The notes under the pieces: generated by a model
What the model was told of the DNA's origin: nothing
What the model saw: the letters and a program-made list of their open reading frames with translations, nothing else
The model's database searches: none
NCBI GenBank assembly: GCA_964562985.1
Contig: CAZLWE010000008.1
Coordinates: 1 to 64,000 of the forward strand
Direction of reading: 5' to 3'
From: SHLQ01 sp964562985
Lineage (GTDB): Bacteria; Actinomycetota; Acidimicrobiia; Acidimicrobiales; SHLQ01
Length of the DNA: 64,000 nt
Program-made: the position numbers and the translations under genes
Shown: positions 1 through 8,144 of the stretch, one piece after another
Layout of the letters: each line of letters opens with the position of its first letter
How positions within the stretch are numbered: the stretch's first letter is position 1

Positions 1-211
1 CCAGCAACTGCTCCACCTCGGTTGGGCGGAAATAGCGGGGATCGACCTCGACCAACAACGTGGCCGTGGTGCGCTGCGGCGACGCTTCGGGATAGAACAC
101 GTGCGCCCGCCCGTTGCCCACGCTCACCGACCGCACCCGCTCCGGGTGCTTATGCAGCAAGAAACCAAGGTCTTCGCCTTGCGCGCCTGGGCTACTGATC
201 GAGATGAGCAT
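1..211 (-). CDS. Hen1-type 3'-terminal RNA ribose 2'-O-methyltransferase, N-terminal fragment
   Basis: Only the first 70 or so codons are present; the gene runs off the left edge. The reverse-strand protein begins MLISISSPGAQGEDLGFLLH and continues with HKHPERV and AHVFYPEASPQR. This is the characteristic start of the bacterial Hen1 N-terminal domain (LLHKHP and HVFYPEA motifs). Bacterial Hen1 2'-O-methylates the 3' end at a cleaved RNA, and its partner Pnkp then repairs the break; the two genes are normally adjacent, so pnkp would lie beyond the window. An in-frame TTG four codons upstream (221-223) sits 9 nt after a GGAGG and may be the true start. The methyltransferase domain cannot be checked here. 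Confidence 0.85.
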   Translation of the reverse strand, partial: MLISISSPGAQGEDLGFLLHKHPERVRSVSVGNGRAHVFYPEASPQRTTATLLVEVDPRYFRPTEVEQLL

Positions 212-305
212 CCGTTCAGTCAACCAGACGATCCTCCGGAGTTCACCTCTGGGAGTGAGGGCAAAACCCCGGAATTTGTGTCCGCGATGACTACGTTGTT
301 CAAGT

Positions 306-1190
306 GTGAAGCTCGTATTCCTCCACGGTCGATCCCAGCAGGACAAAGACCCTCTCGTGCTGCGCCAGAAGTGGGTCGCGGCGCTTCGCGAAGGGCTCGA
401 GAAGGCCGATCTGGAATTGCCGATCGACGAGTGGGACATTCTCTTCCCGTACTACGGCAACGCACTTCGAGATGTAACGAGTGAGATGCCCGACAGTCTG
501 GCAACCGTTCGACTACCGCTCCAGGAACACGCGGCCCACTTCTCCTGCGCGGTGCTTCAAGACTGCCTCGACGAGGTAGGGGTCACCGAAGAGGTGATCG
601 CTACGCAGACTCCTCCCAACGATCCACTGGGGGAGCGGCTCTCGGTTTCGATCTCGAACGAATTCTTCCATCGAGGCCTGCAGTTGCTCGACCGGTATGT
701 GCCCCGTGCACGGACGCGCCTCATCGAGGCAACGGCGGCAGATGTCGCCCAATATCTCCACGACCCTGAAGTCCAGGGCTACATCGACAACGGCGTCGCC
801 CAAGCCTTTAGTGATTGCGGGACCGAAGACACGGTGGTCGTCGGGCATTCGATGGGGTCGATTGTCGCCTATCAAGTGTTGAGCCAAGCGGGCATCGTGA
901 ACTGTCCGGTTAAGGCGCTCATTACCATCGGGTCGCCCCTTGGGATGCAGGTCATTCGCGAGGCTCTCGAACCCATCGAGCACCCGCCGAATGTCGGCTA
1001 CTGGTTCAACGCATTCGACGAGCGCGACGTTGTCGCACTCAATCCGTTGGATTCGAACAACTTCCCAACAACGCCCGTCATCAAGAACTACGGCGGGGTC
1101 GAAAACGAGTCTGACAACCACCACAAGATCCGCGGATACCTCAGCGACCGGGTCGTCGCCACCACAATCGCGAAGGCGTTGCGGGACTAG
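306..1190 (+). CDS. alpha/beta-hydrolase-fold serine hydrolase
   Basis: A 294-residue cytosolic protein with a GTG start. It opens with a beta strand and oxyanion-type loop (LVFLHGRS, residues 3-10). The nucleophile elbow GHSMG is at 180-184, making Ser182 the likely nucleophile, with Asp at 238 or 241 and His272/273 (DNHHKIRGYL) completing a plausible triad. There is no signal peptide or lid motif that names a substrate, so the specific reaction (esterase, lipase or other) is unknown. It stands alone, 38 bp ahead of a kinase-like gene on the same strand, and could be co-transcribed with it. The fold assignment is firm. Confidence 0.75.
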   Translation: MKLVFLHGRSQQDKDPLVLRQKWVAALREGLEKADLELPIDEWDILFPYYGNALRDVTSEMPDSLATVRLPLQEHAAHFSCAVLQDCLDEVGVTEEVIATQTPPNDPLGERLSVSISNEFFHRGLQLLDRYVPRARTRLIEATAADVAQYLHDPEVQGYIDNGVAQAFSDCGTEDTVVVGHSMGSIVAYQVLSQAGIVNCPVKALITIGSPLGMQVIREALEPIEHPPNVGYWFNAFDERDVVALNPLDSNNFPTTPVIKNYGGVENESDNHHKIRGYLSDRVVATTIAKALRD

Positions 1191-1228
1191 CCACTCGCCG
1201 CCGTCTTCACATGTGCTGAGATAGTCAC

Positions 1229-1840
1229 GTGACCGATTTCGTCGAGCGCGTTCTCGAGGCCCTACCGCCAATCCAACCAGGTTCGCGACGAATCGTCGCG
1301 ATCGCCGGACCCCCAGCCGCTGGGAAGTCGACCCTCGCTGACGTATTGGTCGACCGGCTCGGGCCGAGCGCCGGGATCGTCGGCCTCGATGCCTTCCATC
1401 TCGATGATGCCATTCTCGACGAACGGGGTGACCGCCCTCGAAAAGGAGCGCCCCACACATTCGATGTCGCTGGCTACCGGGCACTCATCGAGCGAGTCCG
1501 CCACGACGTCGATGACGACATTGCCATTCCCGTGTTCGATCGGTCGCTCGAACTCACCCGCAACGCCGCGGCCATTCTTCCCGCCTCGGCGATGACCGTG
1601 ATCACCGAAGGCAACTGGTTGCTGTTGGACCGGCCCCTGTGGCGCGAGCTTGAAGATTTGTTCGACCTCTCGGTGATGCTTCGGGTCGACGAGACGGTCA
1701 TCGAAAGACGCATCCTCGAGCGCTGGACCGACCTCGGGTTCGAGATGACGGTCGCGCAGAAGCGAGCATGGAGTAACGACATTCCGAATGCCCGGATGGT
1801 CAGCCGTGAATCTCTGCCAGCGGATCTCGTTCTTACCTGA
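1229..1840 (+). CDS. P-loop nucleoside/nucleotide kinase family protein
   Basis: A 203-residue protein starting at GTG. Walker A is GPPAAGKST (27-35), followed by VGLDAFHLDD, the substrate-proximal Asp/His stretch typical of uridine-kinase and pantothenate-kinase-like small-molecule kinases (E. coli YggC group). ITEGNWLLLD and the later RILERW match the same fold. The substrate is unknown. Its last 8 bases overlap the 3' end of the convergent methyltransferase gene. There is no sign of damage. Confidence 0.75.
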   Translation: MTDFVERVLEALPPIQPGSRRIVAIAGPPAAGKSTLADVLVDRLGPSAGIVGLDAFHLDDAILDERGDRPRKGAPHTFDVAGYRALIERVRHDVDDDIAIPVFDRSLELTRNAAAILPASAMTVITEGNWLLLDRPLWRELEDLFDLSVMLRVDETVIERRILERWTDLGFEMTVAQKRAWSNDIPNARMVSRESLPADLVLT

Positions 1841-2501
1841 CCTCGAACGCCCAGTAATCACCGTTGCTATCCATCGTGTACGGCGCGTTCTCCTCGTGGA
1901 CGAGCAGCCGTAGCACCCCTTCGTCGAGGAGCTCCTGCAACACCGGACAGAAGTCGGTGTCAGACACATACGCGGGGCGTGTGCTCACGACCAGCAGGCC
2001 ACCGACCACCGGTAGCTTCGCCATGTGACGCAGCGCGCCCGGAGGTACGTGCCCAACCGTGAACACGCCGCCCACCGTCACGATGTCGGCGCTTCGCTGC
2101 AGATACTCATCTGGTTCGACCGACAGGTCGACGCCGCTTTGGATCGTCTGATATGCGCTTCGGCGGGCGGCCAATTCCGCCATTTCATGGCTGAGGTCAA
2201 CGCCGTGAATATTGTCGAAGCCGGCGTCGGATAGCGCAGCGCCCACCAGACCAGTGCCGCATCCCGCGTCGAGCACCTTCGCCGAACGATCGATCCGACC
2301 GTCAGCGTCGGCCAGCGCCGTTAACGCCGCCTCGACGGTGTGCACCATCATCGATGGCAGTCCATAGCCGTGGCTGGCAACATCGTCGTCGTAGGCCGTT
2401 GCCCAGTCCTTGTAGAAGGCGCGCAGCTTCTGGACGTCACCGCCAAGGTTCATCACCTGGCTCATCGATTCGGTCATGTCCGAAAGATCATCTCCGGCCA
2501 T
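1833..2501 (-). CDS. class I SAM-dependent methyltransferase (METTL27-like)
   Basis: A 222-residue soluble protein. It has an N-terminal FYKDWATAYDDDV segment, the SAM-binding motif LDAGCGTG (77-84) and a GVDLS acidic motif, in the arrangement of the METTL27/WBSCR27-like methyltransferases. The acceptor is unknown. It is divergent from the TauE-family permease gene, so bases 2502-2607 must hold both promoters. It converges and overlaps by 8 bp with the kinase-like gene. Confidence 0.75.
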   Translation of the reverse strand: MAGDDLSDMTESMSQVMNLGGDVQKLRAFYKDWATAYDDDVASHGYGLPSMMVHTVEAALTALADADGRIDRSAKVLDAGCGTGLVGAALSDAGFDNIHGVDLSHEMAELAARRSAYQTIQSGVDLSVEPDEYLQRSADIVTVGGVFTVGHVPPGALRHMAKLPVVGGLLVVSTRPAYVSDTDFCPVLQELLDEGVLRLLVHEENAPYTMDSNGDYWAFEVR

Positions 2502-2607
2502 GGTGCCCCCCGTTCAGTCGCCCCCCAGCAAGAACTTGTCGAATGTTTTACTCCAGAAACCATCATCTGGAGAATCCGGGATAGGTCTGCCCTAGAGTTG
2601 AGGCACC

Positions 2608-3774
2608 GTGGCACAGGCAGTTGGGGGGAGCCAATCCCTCATAACAAATGAGGGAGTTCCTGCCGACGACGGCCCCAACTCGCACTCGCCGTTGCGGCGA
2701 GCAATGGTCTGGGGGCTACCCGCACTGTTCACCCTTGGATGGGCCTTTTTCGTGCTCGTAAACGGCCATGTTGACCGAATCGCCGACAACTGGCGGGCCG
2801 CGCTGACCATGGTCTTTGGCAGCTTTGTCGCTGGGTCCACACCCCAAGGCGGCGGAGCCGTCGCGTTCCCCGTCTTCACCAAGGTGCTCGCCATCCCGGC
2901 GCCGGTCGCTCGCTCGTTCTCACTCGTCATCCAAGCGACCGGCATGGTCATGGCCTCCATCTCGATCCTGCTCGCCGGTCGCAAGATCGACTGGAAGGCA
3001 TACGAACTCGGTGTGGGCGGCGGGATCGTCGGGTTCTATGTCGGTCTGTTCGCGCTCGGCGACCCCTCGACACCGTTCTGGGACTCCCGACTCGATTCGG
3101 CCTATGTGAAGGTCTCCTTCACGCTCATCATCTTCGCGGTGGCGTTGATCGTCCGGATTTCGGCAAAACAGACATCGAAGTACGAGTTCGTTCCCGACTG
3201 GGGATCTCGATCCAAGCTGGTCATGCTCGCCTTCGCCTTCGTCGGCGGCATTTTCTCGTCGCTCGCTGGTTCGGGGACCGACGTCATGTTGTTCGTGTTC
3301 ATCGTGCTCGTCGCCCAAGTAACGCCGAAGGTGGCCATCCCAACCTCCATCGTCGCCATGGCCACCGTTAGCACCTTGGGACTCGCGATCCTCGGGCTCT
3401 TGCACGGTCAGCTTAATATCGGACTGGAAGACAACCTGGTCACTTCGGTAGCCGACGTACCGTTCGGGCCAGAGGCCGCCTCGCGTTTCGACCTGTTCGG
3501 CATCTGGCTCGCCGCCGCACCTATCGTTGTCTGGGGCGCACCCCTCGGCGCCTGGGTAGCGGCCCGAGTATCGGAGAAGGTCGTGATCTATTTCGTCGGC
3601 GCAATGGCTCTTCTCGAAGTGCTCACCACCGCATTGTTCCTCGACCAGATGCGAACCGACTTCGTTCTGTTGAGCTATGCCCTCGTCGGCCTCGTGGCCA
3701 TATGGTTCGCGGTCAGCCGCCTCGACCGACTCTCTACGTGGATCATGGTCGACGACGCCGCTCCTCGGTCCTAA
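2608..3774 (+). CDS. TauE/SafE-family sulfite/anion exporter-like permease
   Basis: A 388-residue polytopic membrane protein with a GTG start. It shows the duplicated TauE/SafE arrangement: GSFVAGSTPQGGGAVAFP in the first half and AGSGTDVML in the second, each heading a bundle of hydrophobic helices. Members export sulfite, sulfoacetate or related organosulfonates; the substrate here is not evident. The first 30 residues are hydrophilic and cytoplasmic. It is transcribed away from the methyltransferase gene and has no transport partner nearby. Confidence 0.8.
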   Translation: MAQAVGGSQSLITNEGVPADDGPNSHSPLRRAMVWGLPALFTLGWAFFVLVNGHVDRIADNWRAALTMVFGSFVAGSTPQGGGAVAFPVFTKVLAIPAPVARSFSLVIQATGMVMASISILLAGRKIDWKAYELGVGGGIVGFYVGLFALGDPSTPFWDSRLDSAYVKVSFTLIIFAVALIVRISAKQTSKYEFVPDWGSRSKLVMLAFAFVGGIFSSLAGSGTDVMLFVFIVLVAQVTPKVAIPTSIVAMATVSTLGLAILGLLHGQLNIGLEDNLVTSVADVPFGPEAASRFDLFGIWLAAAPIVVWGAPLGAWVAARVSEKVVIYFVGAMALLEVLTTALFLDQMRTDFVLLSYALVGLVAIWFAVSRLDRLSTWIMVDDAAPRS

Positions 3775-3889
3775 CCGACGTCGTCGCTAACCGAGTTTTC
3801 TCGCTTCGCTCCAAAACATCGACGTTCCGGTTGATCGCCTGGGGCCTGACCACGCCGGTCCTCGGTCTTCGCGTTGTCCACATGTGGCC
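3775..3889. repeat. convergent intergenic spacer carrying a repeat fragment
   Basis: Between two convergent stop codons. It holds the phrase ctaaccgagttttctcg (near 3787-3803), which recurs in the 100-bp tandem repeat at 34930-35218 and, in altered form, near 44262. No gene or clear terminator was seen. Confidence 0.5.
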
Positions 3890-4843
3890 TTAGTTGCCGG
3901 TGTCGGAGAAGTGCATCCAGTCGTCTACTGACCGCCAGTTGCCGCCCCAGCCCCAGCCAATCCCCTCGAAGAGTGCAACGACCGTCGGGGTCACCATGCC
4001 TGGCCGCTCGTTACCGCGATCGACGTAGGCCGAAGCGAGTTCCGGGAGCACCAGGTCGCCACGCCGGAACGGGTTATGGAATGGGTTGATGTCGATCGCA
4101 CCCCCAAAGGCATGACGAGACCAATTGTTTGAACCGACCGCGTTGCGGCAAACGAAGCTGGAGGTGTTGTTGTCGTCTCCGGTGCGCGGTGCGTCAACGT
4201 CGGCCTGGGTGGTCACGCGCATCTCTTCGATCGGGAAGCGGGCTTCATAGAGCTGCTCGAAGATCTCGACAACCCCCTCCGCGAAGTCCTGATGGACAAT
4301 GAACTCCCCGGTGTGAAAGAGGCCATCGAATCCGTAGAAGCTCACCTGGCCGTAGGCGAGATCGTCGATGGAAACCGGGCAGTCGGGGCGCCACGTCGAG
4401 CGTTCGAGCACGTCGACTGGTGGGGGAGTGGTGAGCGAGGCCACGAACTCCGAGCCGGGTGGAGGAGCCAACACATCGACGGTCCACAATCGGCGGTCGA
4501 CTAACTCCACCGGCGTCGGTTCGGCGACGCCCAGTCCGTCGGCTCGCAGGTTGAGGAGCCGGGTGCCGATCCAATCCGGAGCAGGTGACCCGAGACGAGG
4601 AGTCTCCGCGACGGGAGCTTCGGTCGTGGTCGACGTTGCCAGCGTGGTCGGTGGTGCTGTTGTCGGTGGTGTAGTTGTCAGCGCAGCGGTGGTCGGGGCG
4701 AGCAACGTGGTGTCCGGTGATTGGGCACTGGTTTGGGTAACGCCCGCAACAGCGACGGGAGGATCCTCGATCCCGCTGCACGCGGCAAAGAGGAACCCAA
4801 ACGCGACGACCACAGCCCCGTGTCGCCATGGGAAACACAGCAT
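3890..4843 (-). CDS. M15-family D,D-/L,D-carboxypeptidase-like lipoprotein
   Basis: A 317-residue exported lipoprotein. The signal peptide ends in lipobox LFAAC (Cys22), and a Thr/Pro-rich spacer (about 45-75) would lift the catalytic domain off the membrane. The C-terminal peptidase M15 domain has SRHAFGGAID, with His244 and Asp251 as zinc ligands, and DDWMHFS, with His311 as the third. This is the VanY / L-Ala-D-Glu endopeptidase type, which cleaves peptidoglycan stem peptides. I place the start at the ATG just before the signal peptide; the frame stays open 132 codons further upstream, but that part is Arg-rich and non-protein-like. An in-frame GTG 13 codons upstream is an alternative. Confidence 0.8.
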   Translation of the reverse strand: MLCFPWRHGAVVVAFGFLFAACSGIEDPPVAVAGVTQTSAQSPDTTLLAPTTAALTTTPPTTAPPTTLATSTTTEAPVAETPRLGSPAPDWIGTRLLNLRADGLGVAEPTPVELVDRRLWTVDVLAPPPGSEFVASLTTPPPVDVLERSTWRPDCPVSIDDLAYGQVSFYGFDGLFHTGEFIVHQDFAEGVVEIFEQLYEARFPIEEMRVTTQADVDAPRTGDDNNTSSFVCRNAVGSNNWSRHAFGGAIDINPFHNPFRRGDLVLPELASAYVDRGNERPGMVTPTVVALFEGIGWGWGGNWRSVDDWMHFSDTGN

Positions 4844-5129
4844 GTATCCATGCTGACAGCTGCGAGGGTTTCCCTCGTGCACCCTCAGACGCGACCTTGC
4901 CCTCACCGCCCCTAAGGAGAGAGACGATGAGGGCGTAGTTTTCCCCCGAACCGGGTGACGTGGATGTGTGTCCGACGTCATATGACCTGACAGATGCCAA
5001 GGTAGAACGGTTCGCCTTGGGTCCGCCTGAGACCTCCGACCTATTTCGATGACAACCAGCACAACGGACCAGCCCACGCTGGTCCCGGTGGCCCTAGCTA
5101 GCCGTAGCTCCTGACTGAGAACGTAGGAC
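4844..5129. other. divergent intergenic region, 286 bp
   Basis: Lies between the M15 lipoprotein gene (minus) and a small membrane-protein gene (plus), so it must carry both promoters. No ORF, RNA or convincing -35/-10 pair was picked out by eye. Confidence 0.4.
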
Positions 5130-5534
5130 ATGCGCCTGTTTCGTCTCGCAACTGCAACCCTCTTGCTTCCTGCAGCTGCCTTTGCGGCTTTCCAGGTAGC
5201 CATTCGCTTCAACGGCGACACCCGCATTATTGACACCACAGGAAATGTGGTGGCGATCGCGGTGCTGGTGTTCCTGTTGCTCGGCGTGTCTCGGCTCGCC
5301 GCCGATGGCCCGTGGCTCGATCGGGTAGGAACAACCCTCGGGCTTGGGACCGCCTACTTTGCGCTCACCTGGATCTTGTACGGCGACCCCGGTCGCAGTA
5401 TCGACGAAGCCCCACATCTCGTATGGTTCGCCACATCGATCGTGGCGTTCTCCCCTGCGATCGTGGTTATGCCTGCAGTGCGTTGGGCGTGGACGACGTA
5501 TCAGCAAAACCGGGCAACATCGAACCCAGCCTAA
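5130..5534 (+). CDS. small polytopic membrane protein, unknown function
   Basis: 134 residues with about four hydrophobic segments (near 5-25, 38-57, 68-85 and 95-117) and a short hydrophilic tail. No motif is recognised. It converges on another small membrane-protein gene, with a 53-bp spacer between them. It is accepted as real because of the clean ATG, its membrane-like composition and the lack of a competing ORF. Confidence 0.55.
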   Translation: MRLFRLATATLLLPAAAFAAFQVAIRFNGDTRIIDTTGNVVAIAVLVFLLLGVSRLAADGPWLDRVGTTLGLGTAYFALTWILYGDPGRSIDEAPHLVWFATSIVAFSPAIVVMPAVRWAWTTYQQNRATSNPA

Positions 5535-5551
5535 TTACCCACGGGGTCTGA

Positions 5552-5580
5552 CCCCATCCATAAACAATGGTTGTGTGGGG
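5552..5580. terminator. weak hairpin between convergent genes
   Basis: Imperfect inverted repeat with cccca at the left and tgggg at the right, and ccat/atgg inside, in the short convergent spacer. It is a possible bidirectional terminator; no T-tract is evident. Confidence 0.3.
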
Positions 5581-5587
5581 TATGTGG

Positions 5588-6025
5588 TTAGGCCCGACGG
5601 CCGAGGATGCCGATGCTGGCCAGGCCGATTGCGGCTGGGATTGCGGCCATTGGGGCCCACGATGAGATGGCGTGTCCGGCGAAACCACAGCTGGTTCCGA
5701 TAAGGACCATCGATAGTGCACAGAACGTGGAGAGGCGAGCGGTTGCTCGGTGGTTCATCAGCGCGAGGCCGACAGTGGCCAGAACAGCGACGATCGTGCC
5801 GAGCAGAGCGAAGAGAAGGAGCTCCTCAACGGCGGAATACACGGGAACGGCAGCGTTTGGGTCTGGCGTGGAGAACAAGCCGATGGCCCACAGGAAGAAC
5901 AGCCAAGCTCCAGCGAGAACGCCATGAAGAGCGCGATTCGGTGCGGCCGCCTTCCACTCACGGCGGGGGATTTCCCGCAAGGTGGTGCGGTCGATCTGTA
6001 CGTCGGTGAGGTGGCGTGCGTCCAT
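5588..6025 (-). CDS. four-helix membrane protein, unknown function
   Basis: 145 residues: a charged N-terminus (1-30), then four hydrophobic helices (about 33-50, 66-90, 97-118 and 121-141). An AAAGGG ribosome-binding site lies 7 nt ahead of the ATG. No family is recognised. Confidence 0.6.
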   Translation of the reverse strand: MDARHLTDVQIDRTTLREIPRREWKAAAPNRALHGVLAGAWLFFLWAIGLFSTPDPNAAVPVYSAVEELLLFALLGTIVAVLATVGLALMNHRATARLSTFCALSMVLIGTSCGFAGHAISSWAPMAAIPAAIGLASIGILGRRA

Positions 6026-6160
6026 GGGGATGCCCTTTCAAAAGGAGCGAATTACGTCCAGTCTTACAGATTCTTCGGCAAAAATCCGCTCGGAGTTGAC
6101 CGGTATCCAATTTCTCATGGGGATCGGTAAAGGGAAAGGTTCCGTGCGCCGAACCCCTCA

Positions 6161-7186
6161 GTGATGATCTTGCTCCATGAAGCGATCGAACGCTTTAACC
6201 GCTCAGCCCACCCCTACGGCCTGCGAGTCTCTCCGTGGCGTCGACGGGGTCGCGCCGCCCGTCTGGTTGGCGAAATTGAACGCGCGATCGCACCACTGGA
6301 ACTGCCAGCTGAACTCCGAGCGTTCTGGTTGGCCTACGACCCCAGCACGGTGGTTCGCCCAGCCCTCCATGGGTTCATCCCGTTGACAGAGGCTCAAGAA
6401 CGACGCGCACTCGATTGCCCGCCAGCTCCAAGTGCGCTCTTTCCGCTCGCGGATTGGACGCAGTCGAGGGTCTGGATCGAGTTGGCGACCAACGATCATC
6501 CTGGCGGTCGAATCTTCCACAGCTACCACGACGAGAGCGAAGTAAGTCTGTGGGCGTTCGGGCTGTCGGAGCTGTTCGACATCTTGAGCACCGCACTCGA
6601 CCGAGACATCATCGACGACCGGCAGGGTGGCTTGCATGTCCACAATTTTGAAGTCCTCGTCCGGCGTCACCTGAACGACGCAATCGGTACGGGTGCTCCT
6701 CGCCGATTTGAGGCGGTCGACCGAAGCCGCTTCCCAGAACACTGGCAACGCGCCGAGGGCCTGCGCCAAGACCACTTCGAACTCCGCGGTGCCACCCACA
6801 CCGTTGTCGGACTTCAGCAGGCCCGCTTCAACGCAGACTCCGTACAGGCCACGCTGCAGGGCCGGTTCAACTTCGACTTCGGAGGCGGCCCCTTGGATGG
6901 CTGCGTCGGGACCTTCCAAGACGAGACCGGAATCGTGCAGATCTTCGTACCCCACGCGGCAGCCGTGACAGGGGCGCTAGGAACCGACGGCCATGTCGAG
7001 GTCGACGTAGTCGCTATGCAGCCAAACGGCTCCGCGGCCGAATCGATCAAGGCGCGCAAGGACCTTGAGTACGCCGTCAACGCTGGACTGGACGTTGGCG
7101 ACAAAGACCTCTTCATGCGCCTCATGGCCGAGATGCACAAGCTGGACACTTCGGTGGTGGCGACCGCACTTCGTCCGATCTGGTAG
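6161..7186 (+). CDS. hypothetical protein with possible SMI1/KNR4-like N-terminal domain
   Basis: 341 residues, soluble. The segment around LPAELRAFWLAYDPSTVV and HGFIPLTEAQ (about 47-80) resembles the SUKH/SMI1-KNR4 pattern of a short helix followed by a strand-rich recognition domain. The C-terminal half, from about 190, shows no recognisable motif. SUKH proteins often act as immunity proteins or interaction modules, but no toxin gene is adjacent, so that role is not claimed. The start could be GTG 6161 or ATG 6164. Confidence 0.55.
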   Translation: MMILLHEAIERFNRSAHPYGLRVSPWRRRGRAARLVGEIERAIAPLELPAELRAFWLAYDPSTVVRPALHGFIPLTEAQERRALDCPPAPSALFPLADWTQSRVWIELATNDHPGGRIFHSYHDESEVSLWAFGLSELFDILSTALDRDIIDDRQGGLHVHNFEVLVRRHLNDAIGTGAPRRFEAVDRSRFPEHWQRAEGLRQDHFELRGATHTVVGLQQARFNADSVQATLQGRFNFDFGGGPLDGCVGTFQDETGIVQIFVPHAAAVTGALGTDGHVEVDVVAMQPNGSAAESIKARKDLEYAVNAGLDVGDKDLFMRLMAEMHKLDTSVVATALRPIW

Positions 7187-7190
7187 CCGG

Positions 7191-8102
7191 CTATTCCAGG
7201 GGTGGAAGCCCGCCAAACCCGAGATCTTCATCCATCGGTTCACGATCGGGAGCTTCGGCAACGATCTCCACGTCGGGGCGCACCCGTTCGGGCTCGATGA
7301 CCTCAGCGATACCGGTCATGGCGGCGGTGATAATGCCACCGGCCAGCGTCGCTCCCGCGCGCTGCACCAAGCTCGGATCGGCGGGCGAGTCTTGAGGCAC
7401 AGCAGGTGAGAGGGCAGGCCCGGCAATCTCGACCGACACGAATCGTTGGGGATCGGTATCGACGGCCTCGAAACGCCACAGCGCTCGGCTGTCCCACAAG
7501 ATGACCGTTCCGGGTTCCCAAGCGAGCGTAGCGACGCACTCGGGGCTCTGACCATGCTCGAAGAGCTGATTGAGTAGCGGCAATGATGCGTCCTCGGTCA
7601 TCCCCTCGATGCCAACGGTCGTCGTGGGATTTACGAAGAGCGCTTTACGGCCCGACAATGGATGGCGAATCACGAGCGGGTGGCGGGTTTGGCCGGAGCG
7701 ATCGTGGGTGACATGCAATGCGAACAAGCCTTCGAGCGCCTTACGGGTGGTCGACGCAAGGAAGTCGAACGCCACGTAGGTGGAGGCGAATCGGGCATCG
7801 GGCACCTCGGTCCGGCCACGTAGTGCCGTGAGCGTGCCGGTCATCGGCTCTGGGCGTCCCGTATCGCCTGCGTGCCATTGACCTGGGGAAGCGATCTGGT
7901 GGCCCGGGCGGGCAGCCCCGAACGATGAAGCCACGCGCACGAGGTCCGCCTCATCGAGCACCTGGTCGCGAAAGGCGAGCAGCCCGAACGACGCGAATGC
8001 GGCGGCGATCTGGTCGGCCTCGCCACCGATCGGTTGCGATAGGTCAGCGCCGAATACTTCTGCGCCTGCAACGTCGAGGGCGACGATCTCCAACGAGGTC
8101 AT
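7191..8102 (-). CDS. TauD/TfdA-fold protein with degenerate iron site
   Basis: 303 residues with a TauD-type dioxygenase layout: GLLAFRDQ near 40-47, the WHAGDTGRPEP region (76-86), HPLVIRHPLSGRKALFVNP (141-159) and LWDSRALWRFEAVD (202-215) before Arg220. In active members the WHxD motif supplies the first His and Asp, and WDNRxxxH supplies the distal His. Here His77 remains, but the Asp position is Gly79 and the distal His position is Arg210. Two of three Fe(II) ligands therefore appear lost, although the 2-oxoglutarate-type arginine is kept. There is also a C-terminal extension of about 70 residues. It may be a non-catalytic homologue or a divergent enzyme. Confidence 0.7.
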   Translation of the reverse strand: MTSLEIVALDVAGAEVFGADLSQPIGGEADQIAAAFASFGLLAFRDQVLDEADLVRVASSFGAARPGHQIASPGQWHAGDTGRPEPMTGTLTALRGRTEVPDARFASTYVAFDFLASTTRKALEGLFALHVTHDRSGQTRHPLVIRHPLSGRKALFVNPTTTVGIEGMTEDASLPLLNQLFEHGQSPECVATLAWEPGTVILWDSRALWRFEAVDTDPQRFVSVEIAGPALSPAVPQDSPADPSLVQRAGATLAGGIITAAMTGIAEVIEPERVRPDVEIVAEAPDREPMDEDLGFGGLPPLE

Positions 8103-8144
8103 GAATGCAGCCTGGCACGCAACGGCGCCATTCGCACGCTCGCA

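Noticed and set aside
4844..5239. Longer N-terminus for the M15 peptidase gene
   Set aside because: It would put a lipoprotein signal peptide in the middle of the protein; the extra part is basic and unlike any domain.
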